Origin: Paramacrobiotus metropolitanus
Taxonomy: Eukaryota > Tardigrada > Eutardigrada > Parachela > Macrobiotidae
Length of the DNA: 64,000 nucleotides
Direction: 5' to 3'
NCBI RefSeq assembly: GCF_019649055.1
Contig: NW_026570323.1
Span: 186,001-250,000, forward strand
Positions 1-11,429 of the stretch are shown here, piece by piece. Numbering within the stretch: the stretch's first letter is position 1; every line of letters begins with the position of its first letter. Both the position numbers and the translations under genes were made by a program. The notes beneath the pieces were generated by a model. That model made no database searches. It was given only the letters and a program-made list of their open reading frames with translations, and had not been told where the DNA came from.

Positions 1-2
1 AT

Positions 3-1559
3 GCCTTGCAGACGATGTGCGAAGATTTGGAGAATCAGTTGCGATCGCGTCCTGCTAGCCCGGCACAACCTGCCGGACATCGGGGACAACCGTCGCGAAC
101 TGAACGATGCGGAACCGGAGTTAGTCGTGGTTGTTCGCCGGTAGTTGAAAAACGCACCGGTGAAGCAACCGGAAGTGGTGAATTTCGCCGTCGACAGTTG
201 AATAAAGAAACAGTTATCGATAAGGCAATGGGTGGTAGGTTGAGAACGGTTGTCCGTTCTACCGCCGAGCTCGAGAAGGAAGTTACAATCGTAAAGGAAG
301 TCGTGAAATCGGTTCCCGAGGTCAAGGCCGATTCGGCTAAGATCTTTAAGGGTAATACGGTTAATCCAACGAAGTTTGGTGGATCGAAAGATAATGTCGA
401 AAGTTTTGTACTTCGATTTCGATTGGCAGCAACAGCAAACGGCTGGGATGAGTCGGAGAAACTCGCCAACCTGGCTAACGCTGTCAAGGATGACGCTTTG
501 ACTTGGTTTGATGGGTTGTTGACCTCGCCGTCGGCACCCACTACAAGCGAAGGGTTTTTATTGAAGATGGTTGAACGATTTGGTGGTAGTAAGAAGTCAG
601 TTAACGCGTTGACGGAACTGACAAATCGATCATATCGACCTGGGCAGGAATCGCTTGAGCAATATCTCCAGATAATGGAAATACTGCGTGACCGAGCGAA
701 CTTCCAGGGCGATCCAGAACATTTCGTATCGTTCGTTATGCGTGGACTGAAAACCGATCAGAAAGTGTACGATAAAGTGATGACGAAACAGCCAGAAACA
801 ATCGATCAGCTTCGCCAGTATATTCGTTATCTGGTGTCTAGCGATCCAGACGGCTTCCAAGTCCCTATCGATAACAAGGCGCGAAAGAATCAGGAAAGAT
901 CAAAAAACGATTCAGCTGCAGTGCATGCGGTCGATGCTGACGAAGCACGATCGGATGCCGGCGGCAACCAGAGAGGAAAATCGAACGATGGCGCTGCTGG
1001 TGGCTTTGGTGGCCGGTCCCGGTCACCTGCCCGTGGCGCGCCTCGTGGTCGCGGTAATTTCGGTGGAAACCGCGGCAGCTTCGGCCGTAGCGGTGGAAAC
1101 AATCGAAGTGGTTTCAGCAGAAATGGAGGCGGATCTGGTGGTCGCGATGGTTTCGCTGGTCGTCAGAACTCTGGCGGTTCTGGTAACAACGATTCCTATA
1201 AGCTGTGCACTAACTGCGATGTCCATAACCATACGATCGATGAATGCAAGTTTCGAGATGTGCCGCGCGATCAAAATCCGATCTATTGTGCGTATCACTA
1301 TGCTGACGGCAGCCGCCGTTATGCAAGCGACTTTCGCCGAAACCGGGAAAATTCTCAAAGTCGAAATGATAACTATCAGGGACAAAATAACGGAAATCGA
1401 CGTCGATTAAACTCGTGGACAAACGATAAGGCACCACAGTCCAGCCAGAACGGTGGCGGTTCTGGTAGTGGCGGCCAAGACGCTCGGGGCTCCAGCGGCT
1501 CTGCCGGTGGTGCCAAGGGCGGCTTTGGTGGCGGCCAGGGAAACGGGAACGGGCAGTAA
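3..1559 (+). CDS. gag: Element A gag (capsid and nucleocapsid), open to the left edge
   Basis: Structural protein of the retroelement particle. The frame is open to the window edge; the first ATG inside the window is at position 15, so the N-terminus may lie outside. Roughly residues 120-260 form a retrotransposon Gag capsid-like helical domain (the motif WFDGLL and a later GQESLEQYLQ are visible). An Arg-Gly-rich segment follows, then a zinc knuckle CX2CX4HX4C near residue 400, then a Gly/Asn/Gln-rich tail. The same knuckle followed by CKF and QNP occurs in element B gag, supporting homology. The last codons contain the slippery site described separately. Gag in this family assembles cytoplasmic particles around the genomic RNA. 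Confidence 0.85.
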   Translation, partial: ALQTMCEDLENQLRSRPASPAQPAGHRGQPSRTERCGTGVSRGCSPVVEKRTGEATGSGEFRRRQLNKETVIDKAMGGRLRTVVRSTAELEKEVTIVKEVVKSVPEVKADSAKIFKGNTVNPTKFGGSKDNVESFVLRFRLAATANGWDESEKLANLANAVKDDALTWFDGLLTSPSAPTTSEGFLLKMVERFGGSKKSVNALTELTNRSYRPGQESLEQYLQIMEILRDRANFQGDPEHFVSFVMRGLKTDQKVYDKVMTKQPETIDQLRQYIRYLVSSDPDGFQVPIDNKARKNQERSKNDSAAVHAVDADEARSDAGGNQRGKSNDGAAGGFGGRSRSPARGAPRGRGNFGGNRGSFGRSGGNNRSGFSRNGGGSGGRDGFAGRQNSGGSGNNDSYKLCTNCDVHNHTIDECKFRDVPRDQNPIYCAYHYADGSRRYASDFRRNRENSQSRNDNYQGQNNGNRRRLNSWTNDKAPQSSQNGGGSGSGGQDARGSSGSAGGAKGGFGGGQGNGNGQ

Positions 1560-1582
1560 ACACCGGCTTTGCTGTCCCTGTA
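1538..1582 (+). promoter_or_regulatory. Element A gag-pol -1 ribosomal frameshift signal
   Basis: The heptamer GGGAAAC (1538-1544) is positioned in the gag frame as G GGA AAC, the classic -1 slippery arrangement. After a short spacer, GGGCAG can pair with CTGTCC (one G-U pair), enclosing the gag stop codon in a hairpin. The pol frame is -1 relative to gag and is open across this point. Frameshifting between gag and pol is known in this family. The same heptamer in the same phase, also followed by a hairpin, is present in element B. Confidence 0.7.
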
Positions 1583-4500
1583 CCTCCCAAACCGCCGGAT
1601 ATATCGATTAACGGATTTACGATTACTGATACGATTACCGATGCGAATAACGATAACGATACCTGTATGATTTCCCAGCTGAAACCTAATTCATGCGAAC
1701 CGAAGCGAACTCGTGCGCTGATGCATGTCATCAGTGTCGATGGAGCTGAGGTTAACGCATTGATCGATTCAGGGGCGGAAACATCTCTTGTTTCCGATGA
1801 ATTCTTACGTGCTAATCGAATCCCCCGATTCCCATTATCGAAACCGCTGGACATTCGTGGCGTCGGTGGTGCTCGTAGCTTTCCAGTTACCGACTACTGC
1901 GCCGTAATGATTACCATAAAAGATCGAACGATACCCCATTCCTTATACGTCAAACCGATAAATGATTCAGTACAAGTACTGTTAGGCCAAGATTACTTGG
2001 TCCAATTTCAGTATATTGTTCGTGAGAGTTCGATATTAAAAATGGAACTGGCGCGAGACTGTAAGCCTCCGCCAGAAACCGTATCAAACTCAAATCGTCC
2101 GAGCAGTGTACATGTTGCGTCGACTATGATCGATGCCACGATACCGGTCCCAGTTTTCCCCGCGCCCGTGGCACGGAGAAAAACTGCAACCACAATACCT
2201 GTAAAGGATAAATCGATACCTGCAAAGGAAACGATACCCGCAAGGGAAACGATGCCCGAAAAGGGACCGATGCCTGTAAAGGAAACGATATCTATAAAAG
2301 TTAATGCGATACCCGAAAGGGCCAATAAATCGATTCAGACGGAAGCACTGGTGCTTCCGTGCAATCGCGATAATGCGAAATTTTTCCCCACGCCCGTGGC
2401 AAGGAAAAATTTCACCGATAAAGCCAACGATAAATTTAAAATTAACGCCTGGGGAAATTTATATGAAGAATATCGAGTATTTATCGATGATATACAGCGA
2501 TCAGTCCAGGATAATTATTGGTTTCTCGTTGACTATCAGGAACGACTTGAAGAAGCGCGTAAGAATGAAGATGATCGAGCCATTGTGGCAGCCAAAGTAG
2601 AACTTTGGGCGCTCGAGACCGATATCGAACATGAAATTGAATACTGGAATGAACTCCAGGATCAGTTACGACAAAAATTTCTCGATGACGAAATTCAGCC
2701 CCCTGGTGGACTTTATGTCCCCGCCGATATGATTCATAATCGATTTATTGAAGACGGAAAGATCGCGCTCGAACTGTTACTCGAGGATGTTCCAATTAAA
2801 GAACTTCTGTCGATAACTCACGATAAGAATAAGCCTAAGACGCCAAAACGAATACGATTTGAAGACGAGTTACCAGAATTAACTAAAATTGTTACGGTTG
2901 TACCGGTAAGCGGCCCAGCGGCGGCTGCACCGGACATCCAAAGCACCGATACTCCCCTCGCGTCTTCTGGCCCTCCCGTCGTGCATTCATGCATGAAAAA
3001 GAGCAAGAAGCCTCCAGCGAGCGATCCCATATCAAAACCCGATAAACCTCTCATGGTGGAAAACGATAAAAAGAAGAATGACGATACTGTTAAGATTAAT
3101 TATCGAGAAAGCGATGATGTTTTTAAAAGCAGAGGACATAATATCCACGATATGTATCCAGCATATTCGAATAAGAATTTAATCGCTGCGCCAACATCGT
3201 TGTCGGCTCTTTTAAAAATTGGCCAATCGATGAAGGAAACTGCAGCTAAATATGCAGCAGAAGCGGATAAATACGATAAAATACTGATCGATAAAACTCC
3301 GAAAGAAATTGTCGCTGCTTGGAATAACACGCCAGTCGATAAAGTTGAAACTTCACAAAAATCGATACCTGTAATTGAATCGAATACCGATAAATGGGAA
3401 TTCGAGGATGCGTTCGAAGTGTGTGAGATCGCTAATCCTTGCCCGAAACGACAAATGGTGAAAGTTTATGCAGTCGATGACTTTACGATCGATCCAGGTG
3501 CGACGTGGGCGTCAGTTTCAACGAGGCGGAATGCTGAGTTGGACACACCATTGCACATTTTCATCGGTAACCCCAGCCTGTACTCTTCCGGCAAAATGGT
3601 GCCGGAATGTGGGCTTGTGAAACCGAACGATGGTAAATTTGAAGTACTCGTATCGAATTATTCGATGTCTCGACGGAAAGTCAAGAAAGGCGCCTGGGTT
3701 GGCGTGATCGAAACTTACGAAGAGGACGATGACCCCGTAGTTGCTACAGCAGACGTGAAGCCGCGTACGCTGGAAGAGCATAGCGAGGTTCTAAAATCGA
3801 TAAATGAGATGCACATAAATCCCGATTTAACCGATGCTGAGAAGAAACAGTTTCAAGAACTGTTTGTCGAATTTGCCGATTTATTTCCTACGTCGAAACG
3901 ACCGTACGGAAACGTTACGTGTTATAAACATACGATCGATACTGGCGATGCAAAACCGATTAAATCGAGACCTCACCGAACAAGTTGGAAAGGTCGTGCC
4001 TTCATCCAGGAGCACGTCAAAGAAATGCTTGAGCAGGGCGTGATACGTCCATCGATTTCCGACTGGTGTTTTCCCGTGGTTCTCGCGGTGAAAAAGAACC
4101 CAGACGGTACGATCGGCACTCGATTTTGTATTAATTACATCGCTTTAAATAACGTCACGAAAAAGAACAGCTATCCCCTCCCAAACCCTGACGTTCTACT
4201 CGATGCTGTAACCGGTAATAAATACTTTTGTGGTTTCGATTGTTCCGCGAGATTTTGGCAAATCCCGATGGACGAAGAGTCGATTGCGAAAACTGCGTTT
4301 ATAACGCAGGACGGCCTCTACGTATTTCTTCGTATGCCGTTCGGCGTTTGTAACGGGCCTGCAACGTTTCAGGCGATGATCGATAAAATTCTTGGTCCGT
4401 TACGCGATGAAGGAATTTTCGGTTACCTTGACGATTTAATTTGCGCTGCTAAAACGATAGCCGAATTTATTATAAAAATACGACGATTATTCGAGCGATT

Positions 4501-6997
4501 GCGTGCAGCTGGTTTAACGCTTAAACCATCGAAGTGTCACATCGCTAAGACCGAGTTACATTTTCTCGGTCATGTAATATCAGAAAGTGGTATTCGCACC
4601 GATGAGGATAAGATTTCCGCGATTCGAGAATTTCCTAAGCCGACTACCGAAACTAAATTGCGATCGTTTCTTGGCTTAGCCAATTACTATCGAAAATTCG
4701 TGAAGGATTACGCTAAAATCACTCGAAACTTGTACGATTTGTTTAAAAATAAAAAGGATGTCGTTAAAGACTGGACTCCGGTCCACGATGCGGAATTTGA
4801 ATCGTTGAAGCAGGCGCTGACGAATGCGCCCTGCTTGGTAAAATTCGATCCGATGAAACCAACAGTAATCGAGTGTGACGCTAGTACGATTGGCGTTGGT
4901 GCCGTCCTTCATCAGGACGACCACCCGATTGCTTACGCAAGTCGATTATTAACGCCAGCAGAGCAGAAGTATCCGATTACGCAGCTCGAATGCTTGGCAG
5001 TCGTATTTGCCGTCACGAAATTTCGCCATTATATCGATCACATGCCGTTTACAGTAAGAACCGATCATCAGGCATTAACGAATTTAATCCGATCTGCTTC
5101 GAATAAGCAAGGGACAAATGGTCGATTAACGCGATGGGCACTCTTATTGGGTAGCCATGATATGACGATAAAGTATCGACCGGGAAAACAGTGCGACAAC
5201 GCTGATGCGTTGAGTCGCAACCCTGTCGGTCCGCCAGAGGAAGTTGATGAATGGGACGAACTAAAAGACGATAAATTCAGTAGTCGAACGGTACGAGTAA
5301 TGTCGTTGAGCGATCCTGCTGACGAGATGCGACCGGAAGAGTCTTCGTTTACGTTCCTTCGTAATGAACAATTACGCGATCCCAGTCTTGAGAAAATTAT
5401 CCAGGATATCGAAAGTCGTGCCGAAAGTATGTTAGTGAAAAAGCAACATTCGGAGTTCGAAATGTACCAGGGTGTACTGTATCGATTATCTACAGCTAAT
5501 GATCGAATTAATCGACGATTTGTGGTGCCGAAACACTGGCGACTTGATATTCTGAAAGGGATGCACGATAGTCCAGCCAGTGGACATCTCGGTTTAAAGA
5601 AAACTTACGATGCGATTTCTTTACGATATTATTGGCATAATATGACGACCGATATTGACGATTATGTAAGAAAGTGTCGCGGTTGCCACGCCCGAAAAGC
5701 GCCCCGTCGCGCTCCGCCTGGCAAACTGCGAGATGTAAAAGTCGGTGAGCCGTTCTTTCGCGTCCAGTTGGACATCAAAGGACCGCTTCCAAAAACCGAA
5801 CGTGGTAATGACCACATTGCAGTCGTTGTCGATGAGTTGACAAAATTCGTAATCGCTAAACCGATTAAAACGCAGTCTGCACGGGAGGTTGCGAACTTCC
5901 TGCTTTACGATGTAATTTTGCCGTATGGTGCGCCTCATGAGATTAATACCGATCAAGGTACAAATTTCATGGGACGCCTTATGCAATCGTAATTACGTGA
6001 ACTGAAAATATCGCACCATTTTGGATCTGCATACCACCCGATCGGGCGCGGCCTGGTCGAGAGGCAAATGCAGACGATTGCCGATTCGTTATCGATTTAT
6101 GTTAAAGATAAAAATAAGACCGATTGGGATTTAGTCCTACCGTTTGTCGTATCAGCTAGAAATCGTGTTGTACAAGCGACGACGCGATTCTCTCCGTTCT
6201 ATATGTTGTACGGCCGGGAACAGGTTATCCCCGCCGACACCGTAACGAAAACGAATGTTCCTGTCGAGCACGGTACGATTAAGGAGTACATGGATGCTCT
6301 TCGATCGAACTTAACTGAAGCGCATGAATTAGCGAAAATCTATATTCAACAGGAGCACGATAAAACTGCAAATCGATTTGGTAAAAAGCGTACGCAAAGT
6401 GAATTTATTATCGGTGATGCCGTTTGGCTGAGTATCCCGAAGAAGAAAGGTGAATCGAAAAGCTTACGCGATCGTTACGACGGTCCGTATGAAATTATCG
6501 ATTTCCCATACGATGGTGCAGCTATAATCCAGAAACAGGGCGGTAAAGAAAAGATAAAAGTGACAGTTTCCCGATTAAAGTCGTATGTCTCCGATGACGA
6601 CTTACTTGTTAATGCGAACAACGATGAAGCAGCTGACGCCGATGACGCAGCAGAAACTGAAATGATAATCGATGAACCTGTTGCGAATGAAATCGATAAG
6701 TCATCTCCTAACACCCTTCATGGCGGAGAGAATAAGGAAAACGATAATAACGATGATAAAGTGCCTAAAATTAAATCAAGCGGTAAATTAAAAATTAAAT
6801 TACGAAATCCGATGTTTAAATCGAAGGCCGATGACCCCGTCCTGCCTGCGCACGCCGCGCAGACGGATGGCACGGCTGATAAAATCGATGAAGATAAAGC
6901 TGTCGATAACGCCCTGGATGAGCCGATCGAGCCAGAAGATCAAGCATTTCTTCAGAAGCTCCAAAAGGAGAAGAAGAAGAAACCGCGATTTAATTAA
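1545..6997 (+). pseudogene. pol: Element A pol region (protease, RT, RNase H, integrase), lightly broken
   Basis: Polyprotein region. An aspartic protease with the DSGAETS active-site motif lies near 1765. A spacer with short PAKE/PVKE-type repeats follows, then a Trp-rich helical block (about 2440-2860) and a beta-rich linker (about 3440-3715). Reverse transcriptase has a YLDD catalytic motif near 4425. RNase H carries the TVIECDAS motif near 4860. Integrase shows an HHCC zinc domain (about 5570-5695), DDE core motifs and a GPYE-type C-terminal module near 6480. The tail after integrase is acidic and then Lys-rich. It is close to whole but broken, probably once. The gag-pol junction is a conventional frameshift and is not counted as a break. 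Confidence 0.9.
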
Positions 6998-7077
6998 ATC
7001 GATGTAGCGACGTAGATACTGTGGCTAGAGTGTGTGCATGCATTACCGTATAGTATTGTGTGCGCTATATTTTAGTC

Positions 7078-8490
7078 ATGGATCGCCGAAACGTGAATCC
7101 ATTCAGACGGAGTATCGGACAATATCCAATGAGACAAGCACTGTTCCCAGTCGTCTCATTCGATCAGGCTCAGCGGAGGAATTTTGAGGAAGGCCTGCGG
7201 GCACAGATCGAGTCAGAAAGTAGTATTGATCGATCGGTTGGGACGCAAACTGCAGGAATGCAGTCGGCCGAACAACAGACGGATCTTTCGAGAATTTATA
7301 TACATCGTAGGAGTAAGAAAGTTGGAACGATGAAACCGACCGACTCAGGCAACGACGTGCAGCAATTTGAGTCACAAACGATTTCCGCAGTCGATAATTC
7401 GGTGCAGCTACCACCGGTGGCTCCCGTCGAAAGTCGACCAGAAATGCCCGAAGATGGCACCCTGCAGACAGATGAACCATCCTCAGAAGGCAGCGGAATT
7501 TTTAAATTGACGATTGTCGACGAACCAAAATCGAACGATACAGATTATGACGTGTTGGCAGAGAAAGGTTTAATATCGCCATCGATGCTCGAACTAGTAC
7601 AGGCAGCGAAACGAAACGAAGCAACTACGTCGAGTAAATCGCCGAGTCAAACGCGTAAACCGCAGACGGCTCGACGATCACGTGGTCGCGGCAGATTGAA
7701 TTTTGCAGACCCACGCCGATCGCCAGCTAAAATCGTGTCAATCCCTCGTGTAAAGAGAATCAGATCGAGCACTGCAGAATCGATTGAGATTATTCCGGAA
7801 GTTCAGATTCAGGATGTGATTCCGTCGCCGAGCGCGTCAGTCTTGACGCCTCCTAAAACGATAGCGCCAAAAGTACCGCTGATTCCGGTACCGAATATGC
7901 GGTTTGTCCCTGTGCCAGGAACACTTGCTGTTCCCGAAAATTCGCAGCCGACAAGCAACAGTCGATCTCAGGCAGTTGATATGCGACCAGTGGAAGAAAA
8001 TGTACCGTTAGCCGATCAGATTTGTCAGTTTTTGCGAGACGATAAAACGATGGCGCGATTTTCAGTGGAAATGATACATGCCGAATTTGTCAGGCGTCGA
8101 TTGGTTACCGATATTAGTGTAACGCAACAGATTATGAATACGCTGTTTAAGAACTCGAAAGTGCTGGTAGGGTTCGAAGATGGTGTAGCGAAGTATATGG
8201 TGCCAAGTCGACCAAGCGATCACACTAAGCATTCTTGGCAGACTAATATCGTTGCGATGATCCGACACCTAAATAAGCCAGGTGGCGCGACAGTGAAGGA
8301 AATCTATCGAAATTTGAAGGCGGTAGATCCTAATTTACCGACGAGCGCGGAAGCGACGATCTCAGAAACTGTTCGATTAATGGCCGGCCAGAAAGCGCTG
8401 GTCATGACCCTCGATACGATGCACAATGTGTGTTATCAGTTAGTGCCGCCGTCGCCGGCACAACAGTCGCCGGCGCAACAGCGCAAATAA
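7078..8490 (+). CDS. Element A ORF3: accessory protein with tandem winged-helix-like domains
   Basis: About 470 residues, starting at the ATG at 7078 shortly after a 3' splice-site-like TTTTAG. The N-terminal two thirds is low-complexity and polar. The C-terminus holds two helix-helix-helix-hairpin units (about 7996-8205 and 8233-8450) that look like winged helices. In the second, a run beginning WQTNIVAMIRHL is followed by KEIYRNL, a third helix, and a beta hairpin ending YQLVPP, a pattern similar to linker-histone H15 folds. Element B ORF3 ends in the same two-unit arrangement. No signal peptide or membrane segment is visible, so this is not an envelope gene. Nucleic-acid binding is inferred from fold resemblance only. 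Confidence 0.7.
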   Translation: MDRRNVNPFRRSIGQYPMRQALFPVVSFDQAQRRNFEEGLRAQIESESSIDRSVGTQTAGMQSAEQQTDLSRIYIHRRSKKVGTMKPTDSGNDVQQFESQTISAVDNSVQLPPVAPVESRPEMPEDGTLQTDEPSSEGSGIFKLTIVDEPKSNDTDYDVLAEKGLISPSMLELVQAAKRNEATTSSKSPSQTRKPQTARRSRGRGRLNFADPRRSPAKIVSIPRVKRIRSSTAESIEIIPEVQIQDVIPSPSASVLTPPKTIAPKVPLIPVPNMRFVPVPGTLAVPENSQPTSNSRSQAVDMRPVEENVPLADQICQFLRDDKTMARFSVEMIHAEFVRRRLVTDISVTQQIMNTLFKNSKVLVGFEDGVAKYMVPSRPSDHTKHSWQTNIVAMIRHLNKPGGATVKEIYRNLKAVDPNLPTSAEATISETVRLMAGQKALVMTLDTMHNVCYQLVPPSPAQQSPAQQRK

Positions 8491-8880
8491 AGTGTTAAAA
8501 ATTAATCGATTTTTGTGTGGTGTGATTTCCGAATTGATTTGAGTATCGATTTTGTAATCGCATCGATTTGTTCAATTAATTTTTATGGCAGAAATTAAGG
8601 AAAAAAAATATTAATAAATTTGTTTTAACTATCGATCCGAACTACAACATCGATTGTGGTTCATGATGAAATGATTAATTTAATTCGAAAACCTGTTGAT
8701 TTAACCCCGTCGATTTGTATAATAACCGCTCATGGTGGAGATTTCATGGTTTTCCTTTCATGGTGGAAATTAACCTGTTTAATTATCGATCTGATTGTCA
8801 TATCGATCTCCGATTCCTCCGATAAGGAAACAATCGATTAATAACATGTGTTTACGTTTGCGATGTTCATTACAGTAACA
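8491..8880 (+). other. Element A spacer between ORF3 and ORF4
   Basis: No coding potential was seen in the 390 bases. It is AT-rich and densely seeded with ATCGAT/TCGAT. Two copies of CATGGTGGA lie near 8730-8770. A polypyrimidine-poor but acceptor-like TTACAG ends at 8875, six bases before the ORF4 ATG, suggesting expression from a spliced subgenomic RNA. Confidence 0.6.
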
Positions 8881-11429
8881 ATGGCTCGACGTCAACCGAC
8901 AGAAGAAGAGCAGTGGCAAGGACATTCCCTGAATTGCCCAGACTGCAGAAATAACTGGCCACGACGCCGATGCCATCGACACATAACGGAGAATATCCCT
9001 GAGCTGCTGGATCGATTTCAAGTGTGGCGGAACGAGGTGGTGTTTGAAGGAAATCTCGATTGCTACATCCACCTGTTGAATCGACAAAATTGGAATCATC
9101 ATTACCTAATGACCAGCCACAGAGCGATTGTGCGGGCGGCACAAGAGAATATCGAGCAACGCAACGGAAATTGGATAAATGCGCCCGCACCACCGGAGGT
9201 TCTGATGCCACCACGGAATCGAGAGGAGCAGCGCGAGCGGGAGCAGGCAGATCTCGCGGATCGAGAATTGGGCCACCGACGAGAACAAGAACGGGTCGAA
9301 CGAGAAAGACTCCAGCGATCGAATGAACCCCCAAGTGCGTCCAGTGGAAACTCACGTGAGCGTCCACCGAATATGCGATACATGATTACAGGAGTCGATG
9401 AATATGGACGGGCTCATGAATGTGGCGAAGTGCACACCCGGGCGATGAATCTCAACGACGTCCTGGATGCGGTGAAGGATCGAGACGAACCAACACGACA
9501 ACATCAACGTGAACACCGGAAACCGATTCTACCGCCGACACAAGAAGAACTCCAGCGTCCATTTCCACGAGTTCGAGTAATTAATAATGCGGGACCACGT
9601 CCGATGAGACCGCTGCAAGAAGAGTACGATGATCCACTCTTCAATGATCCGATGAAAGATCCCGAAGTTCAACGTTTGATAAATACGCCACAGTTTCCGC
9701 GCCGTACTTACCATGATCGAGATAAACCTGTGGTGGATAGAAACCGTCCAAGCGGAAGCCGTGGTCCGGAAGGAAATCGACGTCCCGTCGCCTTTGGAAA
9801 TATCCGAAAAGATCGCGGAATTGATTTTGAGACGCTGAAACCGAAACTGTCCGGACGAGCTTCTGAATTGGGTATATATTTTGACTTCAACGATTACCAG
9901 ACGCCGACGAATTTAATTATGGATATGTTGGATGTTCCTGAACATTCTTACGCAAGCGTCCACGAATCCATCGAGCGATTGGTAATGGATGCTCATCGAT
10001 TCCTACGGGAAGTCGAGTTCGAAGCGGCATACGCGAATTTACAGAACACCAGCCAGCTGCGCCCACGAGAAGGAGACGCAAGGCGACGATATTCAGCTCG
10101 ACGTGCGAATGGATTGCGAAGTGCCTTGCGACTGGTTGGGATTACTGAACCGATTCAACACCCAAATTACGAAAAATTATTCCAGTTCGCGATGCGCCCG
10201 ATGCCCGACGCCGAAGCCTTCGCTGCACAGTTCCTTCACGAAAACGCTAATCCGGCGATGTACCTGTATGCCTGCCGTGTAATTGCTGGGTTGCTGCGCG
10301 CAATGGACAAGTTCAAACTAAGAAATCCCGATCTTTGGCCAACTGCAGAACGCGGAAACGATCAATCGACGACTTACCGGGCAAAACCGAAGATATACTT
10401 ACGACGTGCGTTGGCAGCGATCCTTGGCCATTACGACAGTCACAACAAGTTGCATCATTACGACCCGGAAGTCCCAGAATTGTCTTACCTGGCAGACCGA
10501 ATAGGACGTCCTCAACGAATGATCGACGTAGCAACTTCCCTGCGGCGATTAATTGAAGGAACTCTTCCCGATCCCGATGCTACACGATACGACTTGGAGT
10601 GTACGGAGTCCGTACTACGGACTGTATCGAGGATCACCTGAAAATGATCGAAGAAAGAGAAAAATGGAAGCCCTGGAATAGAAAGCGATCATCAACAACA
10701 GCAGAAACATTGGATCGCGAGCTTGAGGATTTGTCCGAAGGCAGTAAGAGAACACGACGGGAGGAAGGAACTGATAAACGTGGAAATCGTCTCCACCAAT
10801 CAGGTGGTTATGGAGATGTCCCGCATCGTCTCCGTCAATCAGGCGGTTGTGGAAATGACCCGAATCGTCTCCGTCAATCAGGCGGTTGTGGAAATGTCCC
10901 GAATCGTGATCGTCACTCAGACGGTTTGGATAACCCAAATCGTAGTCGCAAACCCCGCGGCTTGGATTCCCCACATCGAAGTCGTCATACTGGCGGCATG
11001 GATTCCCCGAATCGCGATCGCCGAAAGGCTGGTCAGGGATCTCGACGAACGAAAAAGTCAGTCAGCAAAGAGTCAGATTCCGGGGAGGATAAACCGAAAG
11101 GGCGAGGAAATATGCGGCAAGATGTTGAAGTCCCGAATTTCCAGAAACTTACCGAAATGGAAATCGATTCGAACGATAAAGAGAAGAAGGGACTGAGTGA
11201 TAAGCCGCACGGTAACGATGAGAGAATGGACACATCGGCGCCCGCTAATGCGCCTGACCAGAGCAGTGTCGGAAATGCGAATAACTTACCTGTATGTCCA
11301 TCGCTGGAAGATATGCGGAATTTGAATTTGGAAGCTGTCGGTTTGGTGAAGAGAACCGATGACGAGAAACCGGATAAAAAGAAACCGGACGACGAAACGA
11401 AGACAGCGGAAGATGAAGAGAAGAAGTGA
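8881..11429 (+). CDS. Element A ORF4 region: Cys/His cluster, conserved unknown domain, Arg-rich repeats
   Basis: I chose the ATG at 8881 because element B ORF4 likewise starts with a short MA- leader before its zinc-like cluster. The N-terminus has CPDC followed by a second Cys/His pair (about 8932-8982). The middle is strongly charged (RE/RQ-rich). About 9860-10320 is a helical domain that aligns with element B ORF4 around the motif FAAQFLHENANPAMYL (B: YVAQFVLRHVNPAFKL). The 3' part of the region (about 10780-11030) encodes repeats around SGGCGN-PNR and then an acidic, Lys-rich tail. The region is read in two overlapping frames; whether that is natural or due to decay is not judged here. 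Function unknown. Confidence 0.65.
10785..11030 (+). repeat. Short tandem coding repeats in element A ORF4 region
   Basis: Five to six degenerate units of about 42-48 bases, containing CGTCTCCGTCAATCAGGCGG, encode Arg-Ser-Gly-rich peptides of the type NRLRQSGGCG. Element B ORF4 has an Arg-Ser/Glu-rich run in a comparable role but not the same repeat. Confidence 0.7.

Noticed and set aside
1210-1854. Long minus-strand open frame opposite gag and early pol of element A
   Set aside because: Mirrors the plus-strand gene; no domain, and it overlaps the better supported gag and pol frames.
7078-8490. ORF3 as an envelope gene
   Set aside because: The position fits, but there is no signal peptide, transmembrane segment or Cys-rich ectodomain.
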